Source: Lineolata rhizophorae
Taxonomy: Eukaryota; Ascomycota; Dothideomycetes; Lineolatales; Lineolataceae
Reading direction: 5' to 3'
NCBI GenBank assembly: GCA_010093515.1
Contig: MU001689.1
Location: 127,784 to 191,783, forward strand
DNA length: 64,000 nucleotides
A program made the translations under genes and the position numbers. Shown piece by piece: positions 22,670-34,443 of the stretch (position 1 is the first letter of the stretch; each line of letters opens with the position of its first letter). The notes beneath the pieces are model-generated. The model had not been told where the DNA came from and did no database searches. It worked only from the letters and a program-made list of their open reading frames with translations.

Positions 22670-25600
22670 TTAGTCCGTCCAATTTTCGAGAATGCCCTTC
22701 GTCCACACTGTATGTTCATGATTCTCTCCCAGCCGGGCTACTTGCTGAACATATGCTTCCTCGTGGTATTTTTTAGCCTCTTTATTCCTTCCCATCATCG
22801 CCAGGAGCAGACCAACATCGTTCATCGACCAGAGCGTGTCCGGATGTTGCGCTCCAAGAGTCATCCTACGACCATCTAGCACTCTCAAGAAGCTTTCGAG
22901 AGCATCGTTCAATCGCCCCATGTCTCTCTGGCAGCGGCTAATGTCCGATAATGTCCACAAAGTATGGGCGTGCTCTGGACCTAGGGATCTTTGCTGCGTG
23001 GCAAAGGCGTATTCATGTATTGCAAGACATTCTTCGAAACGATGCTGGAACCGATATGTCCTGGCTAAAGTATTTTTGTTCCACACGATCTGCGGATCAT
23101 CTTCCGGGAAGATTGAGCCAAGGACGCGTAGCGCCTGCAAATGCATCCACTCAGCGTCTCCCAATTTCAACAAGTGGCGATAAATGCGACCGAGCTCGCT
23201 GATAGTCCACGCCGTATCCATGTGGTTCGGCGGGAGTTTCTCCTTTTGGATTCCAAGTGCTTTTGATTGCGTGTCGACTGCCAGCTGGAAGCGGGACTGC
23301 TGGTCTAGGATCAAACCGAGACTATTAAGTAGCCAGATCGTCTGCGGTGCATTCTTACCATGCTTGTTCTGCTGCTCCCTCAATGCGCTCTCGAGCCAAT
23401 TTTCGGCGTCCTTCAGGCGGCCGGCGAGAGCGTACGCCCGAGCCAAATCTCGAACGGCCATCATTCGCTCAAAGTGGCCGATGCGTAGGCCCGAGCTAAC
23501 GTCTCCGAAGGTCTCTTCGGATCGCGAGGTGTTGTCCAGAAATAGGAGAGCGCCAAAAATGTCCTCCAAGACATCAAATGAGGGGGATAGGCCTCCCCCA
23601 GGTGCGTTCTTCTTGACCCAGTCTTGAACGGCACGTTGCTGCTTCAAGATGCGTTGAAGAGGCCACGCCGCCATTTGGAGAAGCAGCCATCTAGCAGTCC
23701 AGATGTGTCGTCTGGAGGCGGAGGACGTGAAATCTTGCAATGATGATATCAAGGAATCGCACGCTGGTGCTTGGAACAAATGGTGGCACCAATTCAGTGT
23801 CGCATAATTGCTCAAAGGGTTGCGCTTGGGTTCGACTATGATCGAATCGGCGACGGCAGGTAATGCCAGATAGTGCAGACAAGTCTGTGCTATAATCACA
23901 TGTGGGCTGCGGCCTGAGGAGCTTCCCTGGGGCACGCTTAAACGGTCCTTATTTTCGAGATACTCGCACACCGATATATGTGCGGGTCGAAATAGATCTT
24001 GCTCTGCATCGTACTCAAGTAACGGGCTACAGACTCTGAGTACTGCATTTTTGAACGGCTGTCTTCGTTGATCGAACGCGTTGGTAGCTTCGTTAAAGGA
24101 TAGGGCACACCGAAGCTCCGGCCAGGAGAGAGGCCTTGTGCTGCAACACACCCACAGGAATAGTTGGCTTGCCAGCACCTGGGTTGGTTCTGACTGTTTT
24201 CTGAGGTCATCCAGTATCGAATCATAAATTTGGCCGAGCCCTTCAGGAAGCCTTCTTGTCATCAATTCGAGCTCTTCGCGATTCGGGGCGTCTTTCAAGG
24301 TCTGTATCATCAGATATGCCCAAAGGAAAATGCCGTCAGCGCCTGCTGCGAGCCGGTGGAAAATCAACTCGGTCAGATCCTTTTCGCCGAGTTCAGAGGC
24401 GAGCTCCTCTATCTCAGACCTCAAGTAGAGGTCAATGTCCTTTCGTACGAGTGAAGTTCTCAGTTTTATCGTTGGACGCTTTCCGAGGAATTTTCTGATG
24501 GTAGTTGTATCGTGGCTCAAACATAGAATTCTGACCCCGGAAAAATTCGCCAGATTTAGAAATTCTTTGAGGACGGAATCCGCCTCTTCGCACTCGTCTA
24601 GTCCGTCCAGAATTACGTATGTTTTCGGCGAATGTTCTACGACTTCGTTCAATAGCTTTACGGGGTCATCACTCATCGCCATGCGTGTTCTACCACGATT
24701 TGCGGCACTTTCAAATGCACAAAGTACACTCTGAGGAACCATGCGCATCTGACCGAGTAACTGGGATAGTATGCTGGAAACGACACTGAGGAGCGTTGTC
24801 TTCGTCTTCTCGTTCTTGTTGAAAAAGAAATATGCAGGTCCTTCTCCCTTGGAAGCTCTGGCTTGGAGGTCTTCAACAATCTTGGCGCAAAGCATGCTCT
24901 TCCCAGAACCAGGCCTTCCATGTATCCAGAGAGCGGGTTCTTTGTCGTTGAAGTCTCGCCAGTCTCTGTATGCGTCATTTTGGAGCATCCATTCTCCCGT
25001 TTCACTGGCTCTGCGTTTACTTCGTCGCATTAGATCATCGGCCGTATCAACCGGCGCTAGCCACTCCATGACGTCTTTGCGTCGGTCCATGTGGGCAAGT
25101 CGGCGATGCGCGAATTTTGTTTCTTCGTTAAGTACCTCAATGTGGACCGATAATGCGTCCAGGATTTCTTCGAAGTCTCCTTCAAAGGTCGTCCAGAGAA
25201 CCTTTCCAAAAGTCTTCAGGCCTGCGTGATTGCAACATGTCATGTCAGTGGACCATGCCCGTCTCCAAAGAGCAATTTGTGGAAGTCAGTACCGTTGCTT
25301 TTGAACACTCTCCTTGCCTTGCACAAAAAGGTGATAATGTCAAAATAAACCTCAGCAAGGGCTTCCCGAAACGGTTTCCAGTCAGAGTATATTTCTTCGT
25401 AGCGTTGACAAAATCGTAGCTTATTGACTAATTTTTCCATCATAGAGATGAGGCTTCGAAAATATGCGTTCAAAGACCCAAAGACCTAAGAAGTGAGCAA
25501 TACACCTAAGGCTAACGCACGTAGGACGCCATGATATCGCCGCCTTACCTCGACTAGGAAACGAAGGCATCCCCAAGCAATCGCAGACGGGCTCACGTCA

Positions 25601-25839
25601 CACTGTACGATCACGTCGACTGCGCGCGCATGCCGGCGAAGAAATGAGACGAAAGGATCTATGAGGCGGCAGAAGCGGCGAGTGCGACTGCAGCTTGCGT
25701 GCTTTTCTTCTAAAGTTTTCGCGTCTAGAACCACAAGGTCACTGGTTGTGCGCAAAAAGGACCTCTTCTCGGCGTCTTCCAACGTCCCCACATATTTGCG
25801 CAAGTCCTTCTCCCTTGTTTTAATGGAAAGGTACGACAT
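22670..25839 (-). CDS. NLR-type STAND ATPase: DUF7708 - NACHT - TPR
   Basis: Minus-strand exons 25839-25549, 25485-25293 and 25221-22670 give 1011 residues, intact. The N-terminal ~160 residues fit the fungal DUF7708 module (SAIAWGCLRFLVE, YEEIYSDWKPFREALAEVYFDIITFL). A NACHT ATPase follows: Walker A GRPGSGKS (263-270), Walker B YVILDGLDEC (about 364-372), then a winged-helix-like region. The last ~240 residues are kinesin-light-chain-type TPRs (HPDTLWSMNDVGLLLAMMGRNKEAKKYHEEA). Fungal NLRs of this form act in the cytosol in non-self recognition and programmed cell death; the TPRs are the presumed sensor. The start is the first ATG in the open frame. The frame stays open upstream to 25944, so a further 5' exon is possible (a CTAAC branch-like site lies just beyond). 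Confidence 0.88.
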
Positions 25840-26574
25840 CGCTAGATGAAATGTGCGCCAGGACTGTAGGAGTTCCAAGCTTCGCAAAGATTTTGAATTG
25901 CTACGAATTATACAAGCAATATCGCTTGATCTTTTAAGGAGTAGTTAGAATTGGCCGATATTGCAAATAAACTGCGAAATTTTGGCAGTATGTCGTGGCA
26001 GCTGTTGGACCAAAGCATCTGATGCAGGCTGACGCGGGGCAAGGGCAGCGGGGCAGCCATGGTTGCCTTCAAGCCTTGGCCTGCACTACCTCAATAGACC
26101 GGTCATCTTCCTTTATCATTCCCCGGCCACGTTCCCTATCAACGGCTCTCGAGGCGTCCATTTGAACCATGCCGTGCTTACGGGGGATGCCTCCGCCTTC
26201 CTTGCAGTATCTTGCGAAAGGCAGAGTTACCTAGTGAGTCAAGGAAAATACCTCATTTCAAAGCGCGAATCGACAAGTCTCTAAGAGTGAGGCGGTACAT
26301 GCGGACAGCTGCACTGTACTGTACCAGTGTGAGCCGCTGAAGTTACACTCGTGGCACACGGGACCCATGATTGGGCAGCCTTTCCCGACTGGCAAACACG
26401 AGGAAAGGGACAACAAGCTCAGCCTTCCCGCTTCCTCAGAGTGGACGCGCGCCAGTGAAACATCGGACGAGACAAACTCGGGTTCTTGCTTGCTTCTTCC
26501 ATTAAATCCCGCAGCGCACTCCAGTGCTCGCGTGTTTTAGCACTCCAGATAGTGCCGATTGGCATAGCACAAGG
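25840..26574. other. Divergent promoter between the NLR and PNKP genes
   Basis: Shared upstream region of two head-to-head genes. It may hide a short first exon of either gene; the PNKP protein begins close to its phosphatase motif, so its N-terminus could be incomplete. No repeat or RNA gene seen. Confidence 0.5.
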
Positions 26575-28083
26575 ATGGAGACCGAGTGGACAACAGTCCA
26601 GGGCACGCTCCTCATAGCAAAGCACTTTGATAAATCTAACGCCACCACAAGTCCGACCTTAAGAAAGGTAAAGGTGGCGGCCTTCGATCTGGTAGGTGAG
26701 ATGCTAGAAATTGAGTTATTTCTTATTTGTCATGCTCATATTAATTGTCATGTCTGCTGTACTAGGATTCTACGCTTGTCAATACCAAATCTGGCAGCCT
26801 CCATGCCAAGGATGAGGCTGATTGGGAATGGTGGCATGACAGTGTACCCTCGAAGTTACTCGAGACCTACTCCAAGGGCTACCGCATCGTGGTCCTTACT
26901 AATCAAGGCCGACTTACGGATCCATATGGCAACGAAGCTCCAGAAGCTCGGTTGTTCAAATCAAAAGCCGAGGCAATATTTCAGGAGCTACATTTGCCGA
27001 TTGACTTGTATGCGGCTTGCGCGAACGACAACTACCGTAAGCCGAGGATAGGAGCGTGGGAACACCTCGTCGACAGCGTCCGAGCAGGCGGAGATGAGGT
27101 CGATCTTACCCAATCGTACCTCGTTGGGGATGCCGCGGGAAGACCCCAGGACCACACTGATTCCGATAGGCATTTTACTATGAATGCTGGAATCGGATTT
27201 CATACGCCGGAAGAATTCTTTTTGGGCGAGCCTCCAGAAACTCTTGGCCATAAATTTGACCCTGCTTGGTACCAAAACCGCGATGGAAAATCTATGAGTC
27301 AGTCACCGCTATTCGTGATTTCTTCAACATTTATATTAACAATTCAACAACAGAGGCAATCGCCAGCCCGGAATCTGGCGAAAAACTTGTACTTGTCCTC
27401 ATTGGCCCCCCTGGAGCGGGCAAAACAACGTACTATCTCAGGTTTCTCCAGCCACTGGGGTTTCAGAGGATCAGTCAGTTCGGTCTTGGCTCTATGAGGA
27501 GTTGCATGAGATCAGCCGAAGAAAGTATCTCCAAAGGAAAATCAATAGTCATAGGTTTGTAGCCGGTAGAAAACATAGGCGGATGAGTCATAGACTAATT
27601 CACCTGGTGGGAGAAAAAGATGACACCAACTCCGACGAGGCTACTAGGCGAAAATGGATAGCGTTTGCAAAGAAACACGAGTCTCGCATACTTGCGGTCC
27701 ATTTCACAACACACCCAGACTTGTGCCTGCATAACGATGCTGTGCGCGCTTTTGGCGGAGAGAAGGTAATAATGCACATTTTAATAATATGCTATCGTAT
27801 GTTTCTCGCGGCTAACATAGTGTTCTCTATAAGATGAATTGGGAAGACCGTCCCGTATCACCCCGGATACCATTCAAAATGCTCGTCGCACAATTTCAAG
27901 AACCTCAAGTTAGCGAAGGCTTTGACGAGATCATAAAATTAGATTTTCATGTAAGTTTCCTTTTCTTTACTCTTAAGCCAGTTGTATTTGGTTCACGGTA
28001 GCATTTGAGTTTTGGCTAACGCTCATTTCTAGTGGACTGGCACTGCGGAAGAGTTGAGCGTTTGGCAGAAGTACTGGATATGA
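26575..28083 (+). CDS. pnk1: Polynucleotide kinase 3'-phosphatase (DNA end processing)
   Basis: Six exons: 26575-26691, 26766-27297, 27354-27554, 27620-27765, 27834-27950 and 28033-28083, giving 387 residues. The phosphatase half has the HAD motif DLDST (38-42, spanning intron 1), the PNKP phrase DEADWEWWHDSVPSKL and LTNQG. The kinase half has Walker A GPPGAGKT (234-241), IVIDDTN (281-287) and the C-terminal FQEPQVSEGFDEIIKLDF...WQKYWI found in PNKPs. The enzyme restores 3'-OH and 5'-phosphate at DNA breaks in the nucleus. In place of the expected N(R/Q)DT, whose Asp is the kinase's catalytic base, this protein reads ISQFGLGS with Phe at 259. The 3'-phosphatase should work; 5'-kinase activity is doubtful. 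Introns are 56-82 bases; the third exon joins only through a GTCAGT donor at 27298. Confidence 0.88.
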
Positions 28084-28659
28084 ATCGTATCAACCAGGAC
28101 GTGACGTCACTGCTTTATTTTCATTTTACTCTCTCCGTTGAGTCCTTCTAATGAGTGGTATGGATGAAAGAGAGGTTAAATTTTACTGGGCTTAGAATTT
28201 TAGACTGAAATCTAGCATTGAAAGGATCTGAGGAGAAGATATACTGAGGGATGCACTAGCAACAAGTCCGCGATCGCACTGAAACTTCACTTTTGCTGAG
28301 TGCTAGCATTTCGTGCATTCTGCTCGGCCATTCCCCGCAACGGGTTGGTTCGAATTTAAAGCTGGGATGTCGATCCTTTGTAGGCAGCATCGATATGAGC
28401 CAATCGAGGGTCATCACCCCAATTTATGGTAGCACAAGTGAGGTAAATCCTCTGTAGATCATGCAGCACGATCGACAATCAGGATGCGCTTGTTTCAAGC
28501 AAAGCTCAAGCTGCGCTTGACCTCATGCTTTAAAAAGCGTGCACTCTTTCTCCAATGCTCTGCACTCCGCACCTCAAATCGCGTCTCCAATTCCACGCTC
28601 AATTGCCCTTCGCACTCGCCCCAAATCTTCGCCTATACGCCAACCACACCCTAGCCAAA
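28084..28659. other. Intergenic region between PNKP and AAA ATPase genes
   Basis: No coding signal. The frame of the next gene is open from about 28555 with an alternative ATG there (see that entry). Confidence 0.5.
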
Positions 28660-30873
28660 ATGTCCCACTCCGAGCCCTTCGAGTTCATCACGCACACCGC
28701 CGGCGCACGCGCCGCGTCTCCGTCCCCCCCTCAGCACCGCCTTTTCGACGCCTACGCCACGCTCAAGTCGGCCAAGGACGTCGACGTCGACGTGCAACTG
28801 CAGACGGCGCTGCGCGCGCGATACCCTTCGCTGACGGTGACGGCGGTGCCGACGACGAGCGTGAACCTGCTCGCCTTCGCGGGCGCGGGGCACGCCGTCG
28901 CGACGCCGGACGTCTCGGCCGAGGACCCGCTCGTCGGGTGGCGTGGGTACGTGCCGCCGGCGCGGCGAGGCGACGGACCCGGCGGCGTCGCGCGGGCGGA
29001 CATGTTTGCGAAGTATCGGTACGAGTGGGGCGGGGAGAACTTCATTGTGTACGGCGTGTTGGTGTCGTTCTATGTGGTGCAGTATGTGCTGAAGGAGCCG
29101 AGGGAGGGGGAGACGCCGCTGAGCGGCTCGAGGGTGGCGGATGAGTTGATCTTGGCGGTGGGGAAATGGCAGGCGAGTGCGGTGCGGACGGTGTGGGTGT
29201 ACGATCGGTATTGGGTCTCGAGCGCGAAGATGTATCAAGAGGCGATGAGGATCTCGTGGGACGATATCATTATGGAGGAGGGTATGAAGAAGGAGTTGAA
29301 GGGCGTTGGCAACAAATTCTTCGATAGTAAGATAATTGGTAGTCGTTGCATTTGCGTACATGCTAAAGCAAGACAGACAAGGCGGTATATGAGGAGTACG
29401 GAGTGCCGTGGAAGGTGAGATTGGCCTTGCATTTCACAGGTTCTCTTTCTAATAAGGGCTCTAGAGAGGTTTGATTTTCCACGGGCCTGCCGGGAATGGG
29501 AAAACCATCAGCATTAAAGGTATGATTGCTTCAAAATTGAAAGCTGAAAGTGCTAGAACTGAACGAGGTCCGTAGCGATGATCCACACCCTCAACTCTCG
29601 AAAGTTGCCGATTGCAACACTTTACGTCAAGACCGCACCAACTACGTTCGACATTCGATCGATCTTCGTCAGAGCTCGACAGATGACACCATGCTTATTG
29701 GTATTCGAGGACATTGAGACAATCGTTACAAATGCCACCCGGAGTTACTTCTTCAACGAGGTGGACGGACTCGAAAACAACGACGGAATACTGATGGTGG
29801 CCAGCACTAACTACCGTAAGGCAGAACCTGGCAATGTGCGCTAAGGAGTCACAGCTCGACAAAACTGACAGTTTTATCTTAGTCGACCGGCTAGACCCGG
29901 GATTATCCAAAAGGCCGTCCCGATTTGATCGCAAATACTTGTTTTCACTGCCTTCGAAGGTGAGTTTGCATGTACGCCTTGGGCACAGGGTAGGCACGTG
30001 GTGCATGGAACAACCGTAGAATTTCCAGAACACTCGGTGACGTCAGGCACGACGGATGGTCATATGGCGTCTTGTATGGGCGGGCAGATAAGCATTTCCA
30101 GCGGTCATTTTGATATGTTCAAAATCGCGGGAGAGGCCCGGAGATGCCCCTTGGCCTCCATTTCTGGCCTAGCACGATCGGAGACTTTTACTTTACACAG
30201 CCGCGCCCGCTAACGAGAGAACCAGGAGCAACGAGTGAAGTATTGCGAACACTGGCATGACAAACTGAGGTCCAAGCCAATCGAATTTCCGCACAAGTTG
30301 TGCGAGCCGATTGCCGAAATAACGTACGATTTCTCTTTTGCTACGCTGCAGGAGGCGTTCGTCTCGACTCTTCTAGTCTTGGCCCGGGAAGAGACTCCAG
30401 ACGGCGCCGGCGACCCCCGTGGGGAAGGGTATCAGGAAACTAGCGGAGCCGGCGGTGAAAACGCCGTCTGGAGCGGTGAGGCCGACGGCGGCGATGACTT
30501 GGAGAGGTATGAACTGTGGAGAGTGATCAAACAACAGGTCGCCATCCTGCGGGAGGACATGGACCACGAGGAAGGAAGCGTGAGGCGTCGGACGAGTACT
30601 GCGCGCAGCACGCGCGATAGCGCGTCGGCCGCCGAGATGTCGGCTTCTACCGGGCCGTGCGGCGGAGACGGTGATGCAATTCTGCAGCACGATAGATTTG
30701 CTTCTGACCTTGGTGTTGGCAAGCCGAGGCTACCCGTGAGGCCAGTCACGGATGTTCGGGCAGCGGAGGTCGCCCCGACGGCCCTGAGGTTGGATGGTCT
30801 GGAGAGCGGTCCCGGGGCACAGGCATGGGACGGTGGATTGGACGGCTGGGACTCCTTCCTGCTGCGCACATAG
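28660..30873 (+). CDS. BCS1-like AAA ATPase
   Basis: Six exons: 28660-29326, 29377-29414, 29465-29519, 29576-29815, 29883-29959 and 30226-30873, giving 574 residues. The BCS1-type preamble (YDRYWVSSAKMYQEAMRISWDDIIMEEGMKKEL) precedes Walker A GPAGNGKT (242-249). Walker B is CLLVFEDIE (E298), followed by FFNEVDGLENNDGILMVASTNY and LDPGLSKRPSRFDRKYLF. The small AAA lid continues as KYCEHWHDKL...SFATLQEAFVSTLLV. The N-terminal ~200 residues match the soluble domain typical of fungal BCS1-related ATPases but show no clear membrane anchor, so this is probably one of the expanded paralogues, not the Rieske-protein translocase itself. The last ~160 residues are charged and low-complexity. The final intron is long (266 bases). 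An ATG at 28555 would add 35 residues; 28660 has the better context. Confidence 0.85.
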
Positions 30874-31724
30874 CGGCCCGCATGTGAGAACAGTCACCTG
30901 CGGCGTGCGGAGTGAGTGGACACGTAGCAATCGAAGGCGCGGACTGTCAGCGCAGGAGTGGGGTTTGAAGGCGGGTGTTGTGGTGATTCGGACAGAACTC
31001 TGCAGGAATGCTCCGCACACAGCAGGGATGACGCCGTTCCTTGAAACAAGCGCAGTCGGCAAGAACTGTCTCTTCCGGCGAGTTAGCGGGCGCGGCCTGC
31101 GATGTCATTGGGCGGGGAGGCGGGAGACGCACTGCAAGGTTGGCAGTCTGCCTCGCGGTCTGCATGGGCGGCTTGAGAGTACGCCTGCCATGCGGTCGGC
31201 TGATCAGCTGGCCCGTCCGGTCAGGAATCTAACTTGAGGCTCTGCTACGCCCCGTTTGCGCGGGCCGCAGCATGTGTTTGGAAATCAAATGTACGTCACA
31301 GTCTCCTGGCGCGGCCAGATAAGCCAATCGAGCGCTGCGGTTGGTTGGTGATGCCGCCAATGTAGGCAGCAGCGGCCTGTCCTTCAGCCTTGCGCACCAC
31401 GCCAAGCCGTTGCCTTTCAGCCTCATTTCTGCCGCATCGTGGGCTGCACCCCATCATTATTTTAATCTGTCCTCCATTCCCCCGAAATTCGACCACCGAA
31501 CACCCTCTCAGTTTCGCACCGTGTAGTCTCACCTTCAAGCAGTGAGCCTTTGTGATTGGCACTCAATTCCCGCACCGCACTCATCGTGGCGTCAAGGACT
31601 CGTCTGTTTCACCACTCAGCACAGACTTCTGCACACTATTCACCTGTACTGTCCCCCCCTCCCCCCCTACTCTGCGTCGTCAGTGACACAAGCTTACACT
31701 TGTGGCCAGGACATTCTCCCCTCG
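30874..31724. other. Intergenic region / zinc-cluster gene leader
   Basis: No gene seen. Bases 31420-31720 are C/T-rich and likely promoter and 5' leader of the regulator downstream. Confidence 0.5.
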
Positions 31725-34443
31725 ATGCGTATGGACAGCACCAGCAACCATGACCTAGCCATTGATATTATGTTTGGGGGCCTGGACAGTAGTAGCCATC
31801 ATAGTCCGAGCAGTAGTAGTAGGCCAATATGTCAGCCCCTAGACCGAAACTTCCTTTCTCCATATCACGCCCAATTCTCTCACAACCCATGGACCCCCGC
31901 TACCGAGTTCACCGACAATGGCATCTTCGAGTTCGAGGCGGAATCCTTGTATGGGAACAAAGATGAGCAGTCCCGCCAGAGCTCCTATTTCCCTCCCTTG
32001 CTGCCGCCACCAGGCTGCTCGGACATCGAGACTTCTACCACGGCCGATCTTGAGTCGGAGTGTCTCCCCGTGCCGGACGCCCAGCCGTACCCGAGCGAAC
32101 CTCTCGGGAATTCGCTTTCTCCTAACTTTCCTCACTTTGACATCTCGATGTTTTCGTCCATGTCCGACACTTCACTCGCATGCATGCAGGGCCAAAACGC
32201 GGGTTCCTTGGACATGCTTTCAATCGAAAACTACAACTACCCGACGGAACTCAACCCACAGGACCTCAACTCCAAGGAGCTCGCTAGCTCATCGGGTAGC
32301 CCGTCGAAGCAGAAGCAGCAGAAGCAGCAGAAGCAGCAGCAGCAGCAGCGCCATGAACAGCGGCGCCAACCTACTACCACTTCCAAGGCGAAGTCTACCT
32401 CTTCAGAGAGGAAAGCCGCCATGATCGCTTCTGAGACAAACACTGTTAACAAATCGTTCCAATTCGTCGAATACTGCGTCAAACAGGGAGACAAGATCCC
32501 TAAGCCCCGGATGGAGGGTGGCGTGAAGAAGCGCCCTGGTCGTAGCGGGCCCTTGTCTCCGGTCCAGAGAGAACACGCTGCTGCTATGCGCAAGCTGGGA
32601 TCATGCGACAACTGCAGGATGCGGAAGGAGAAGGTAAGAAATACCAAAGCTTACCCATTGATGCTGTCGGATATGTGCTTATTCTCTTTACCCCATAGTG
32701 TGATCCTGGCATTCCATGCAAGGCTTGTATCACGCACTATAAGGCCGATCTGACTAGCGTTCGTTGCCGTGGCTTCAGCCTCGCCCAGCTTGCAGATGGT
32801 CTCGTTTCAGGTAAGCCTAAGGCAACTTTCTTGTTCAGGGTTTTACAACATCAGGGTTTCCCCTGAAACGCTTGGCCTTTAATCATCATAGAATGATTCT
32901 CATACCTCTCTCTGACCATTTATCAACAGAGCGTCTAGCTTGGCACCCAAAAGCACGGTCCTTGGAGAGCTTTCTCCCTGCGGTCCGTTTCGGAGTGTAC
33001 GACAAGAGCGTCGTCATTCCGTTGAACTTCGGCTTCGGGCCCAGCATGATGGTCCGCGTCCGCGTGGTCCGCGTTCCCAACCCGCAGGTCCATTTGGTCC
33101 ACGACCATCTGCTGTACGAATGGCCGCCCCGTCCGGCCAGCCGTACCTTCCGGGAGCCACGACAGCAGTCCGTCTTTCCGGCCGTCCTAGAGGACACAAC
33201 GCACCTGGTCGACCAGCTCGACCAGCACATCGACCTCCTCGTCCGCGAGCACATCCACCAGTTCCCCCTCTACGACACCGGGCTCAAGGTGTTTGAGGGC
33301 ATCTGCACGCTCGCACTTTCGCAGCGCCAGCCCCAGCACCGCGACCTCCTCGTCACGGCCCTCAAGCTGATCACCCTCGTCCACATCGCGGGCGACATTA
33401 CCGTACCCCTCGCCGACCCCACCGTGGCGCGCATCATCCAGTACACCAAGACACCGGCCTTCCCAGCGCCGCCCGGCTCCGTCTCGACCTCGTTCGCGTC
33501 GCCGCCGCCGAACCCGGCCTTGTACGCGGCCACGGCCAACAGCGGCGCGCCGCCGGCGCACGAGGCGCCGACGCCGTGCTTCATCCGAGGCCAGCTGGGC
33601 GGCGCGTTCCCGGCGCTAGCCCGCCGGCTGCAGACGGCCTTGCTCGACGGCCTCGAGGCGCTCGCGCTGAGCCGCGCCTGCGAGCACTTCCCGACCATCG
33701 TGGCCGCCGTGGCGGCGCAGCTCATGGCCGTCGAGACGGCGCAGTACCACGCCGCGAAGCGGGGGTACCACGACGCGCTGGACGAGGCGGGCGGGGTGCC
33801 CATGTCGGCGAGCTCGTCGAACTCGTCGTCGTTCTCGTCGTCGTCGCGCTCGTCGGCGGCCTCGGGGGCGTCCTCGTTTTCGTCCGCGCCCCCGGCCTCG
33901 GGGCGCGGCGTCGCCGCCCGTCCGCGTCCGTCCTGCGCCCCCGCGGCCGCCGCCACCGCAGACGTCGCCGCCTTCTCCGACGACGCCGTCGACAAGCTCC
34001 TCCGCTTCTACCGCACCTGCTACGGCGGCTGCCACCACAACGGGCTGCACGTGCCCGGCTGCGAGACGGCCGCCTCGGCGGCAGCCGGCCCCGCCCACTC
34101 GGCCTGCAACAGCAGCCCGTTCTCGGCCCTCGGCTCCTTCGCCGCCTCCGCTGCCGCCACGGGCGGCTGCTACTCTTCGGGCAGCGCCTGCGGCTCCACC
34201 GCCGCCGCCGCCGCCGCCGCCGCCCTGGCCGGCAGCACGGCGGCCTCGGGCTTGTCGCGCGCGGCTGCCGATCCGGGCGCGCGCTTCGTGGTGCAGATGA
34301 AGAAGGCGGTGAGCGAGTCGCGGGCCTATCTGGCGGGGCAGCGTAAGGTGGGCGTGAGCGATGTCGGGGAGACGTTGAGCGCCTATTTCGATCGGTTGTT
34401 GGCGAGGTTGTTTATCCCTGAACTGGGTAGAGTGGAGGGGTGA
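31725..34443 (+). CDS. Zn2Cys6 zinc-cluster transcriptional regulator
   Basis: Exons 31725-32633, 32699-32810 and 32930-34443 give 844 residues. The zinc cluster is C294-x2-C297-x6-C304-x5-C310-x2-C313-x12-C326 (SCDNCRMRKEK joined to CDPGIPCKAC across intron 1). It lies well inside the protein, preceded by about 290 acidic/Ser/Pro-rich residues and a Gln/Lys tract. The last spacing (12) is longer than the usual 6-9. Downstream are a helical region (LVDQLDQHIDLLVREHIHQFPLYDTGLKVFEGICTLAL) and Ser- and Ala-rich low-complexity runs. It is a nuclear DNA-binding regulator by family, but nothing in the neighbourhood indicates targets. The second intron is readable in frame in its final part, so an unspliced form with an alternative start near 32872 could exist. 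Confidence 0.85.
32308..32351 (+). repeat. CAG/AAG tract encoding Gln/Lys run
   Basis: Repeated CAG and AAG codons give KQKQQKQQKQQQQQR just upstream of the zinc cluster. It is a likely length-variable microsatellite within the coding exon. Confidence 0.85.
34201..34224 (+). repeat. GCC tract encoding poly-Ala
   Basis: Eight consecutive GCC codons in the Ala/Ser/Gly-rich C-terminal part of the zinc-cluster regulator. Confidence 0.85.

Noticed and set aside
27266-27353. Apparent frame change in the middle of the PNKP gene
   Set aside because: Resolved by a 56-base intron (27298-27353) with GTCAGT donor, TTAAC-like branch and CAG acceptor that joins the two halves in frame.
32872-32929. Alternative start of the zinc-cluster regulator's last exon
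   Set aside because: The in-frame extension lies inside a good intron (GTAAGC...CAACAG) whose removal links the zinc cluster to the rest of the protein in phase.
33187-34346. Large antisense and alternate-frame open frames inside the zinc-cluster regulator
   Set aside because: Shadow frames of the GC-rich coding exon; the sense frame has the conserved domain and proper splice joints.
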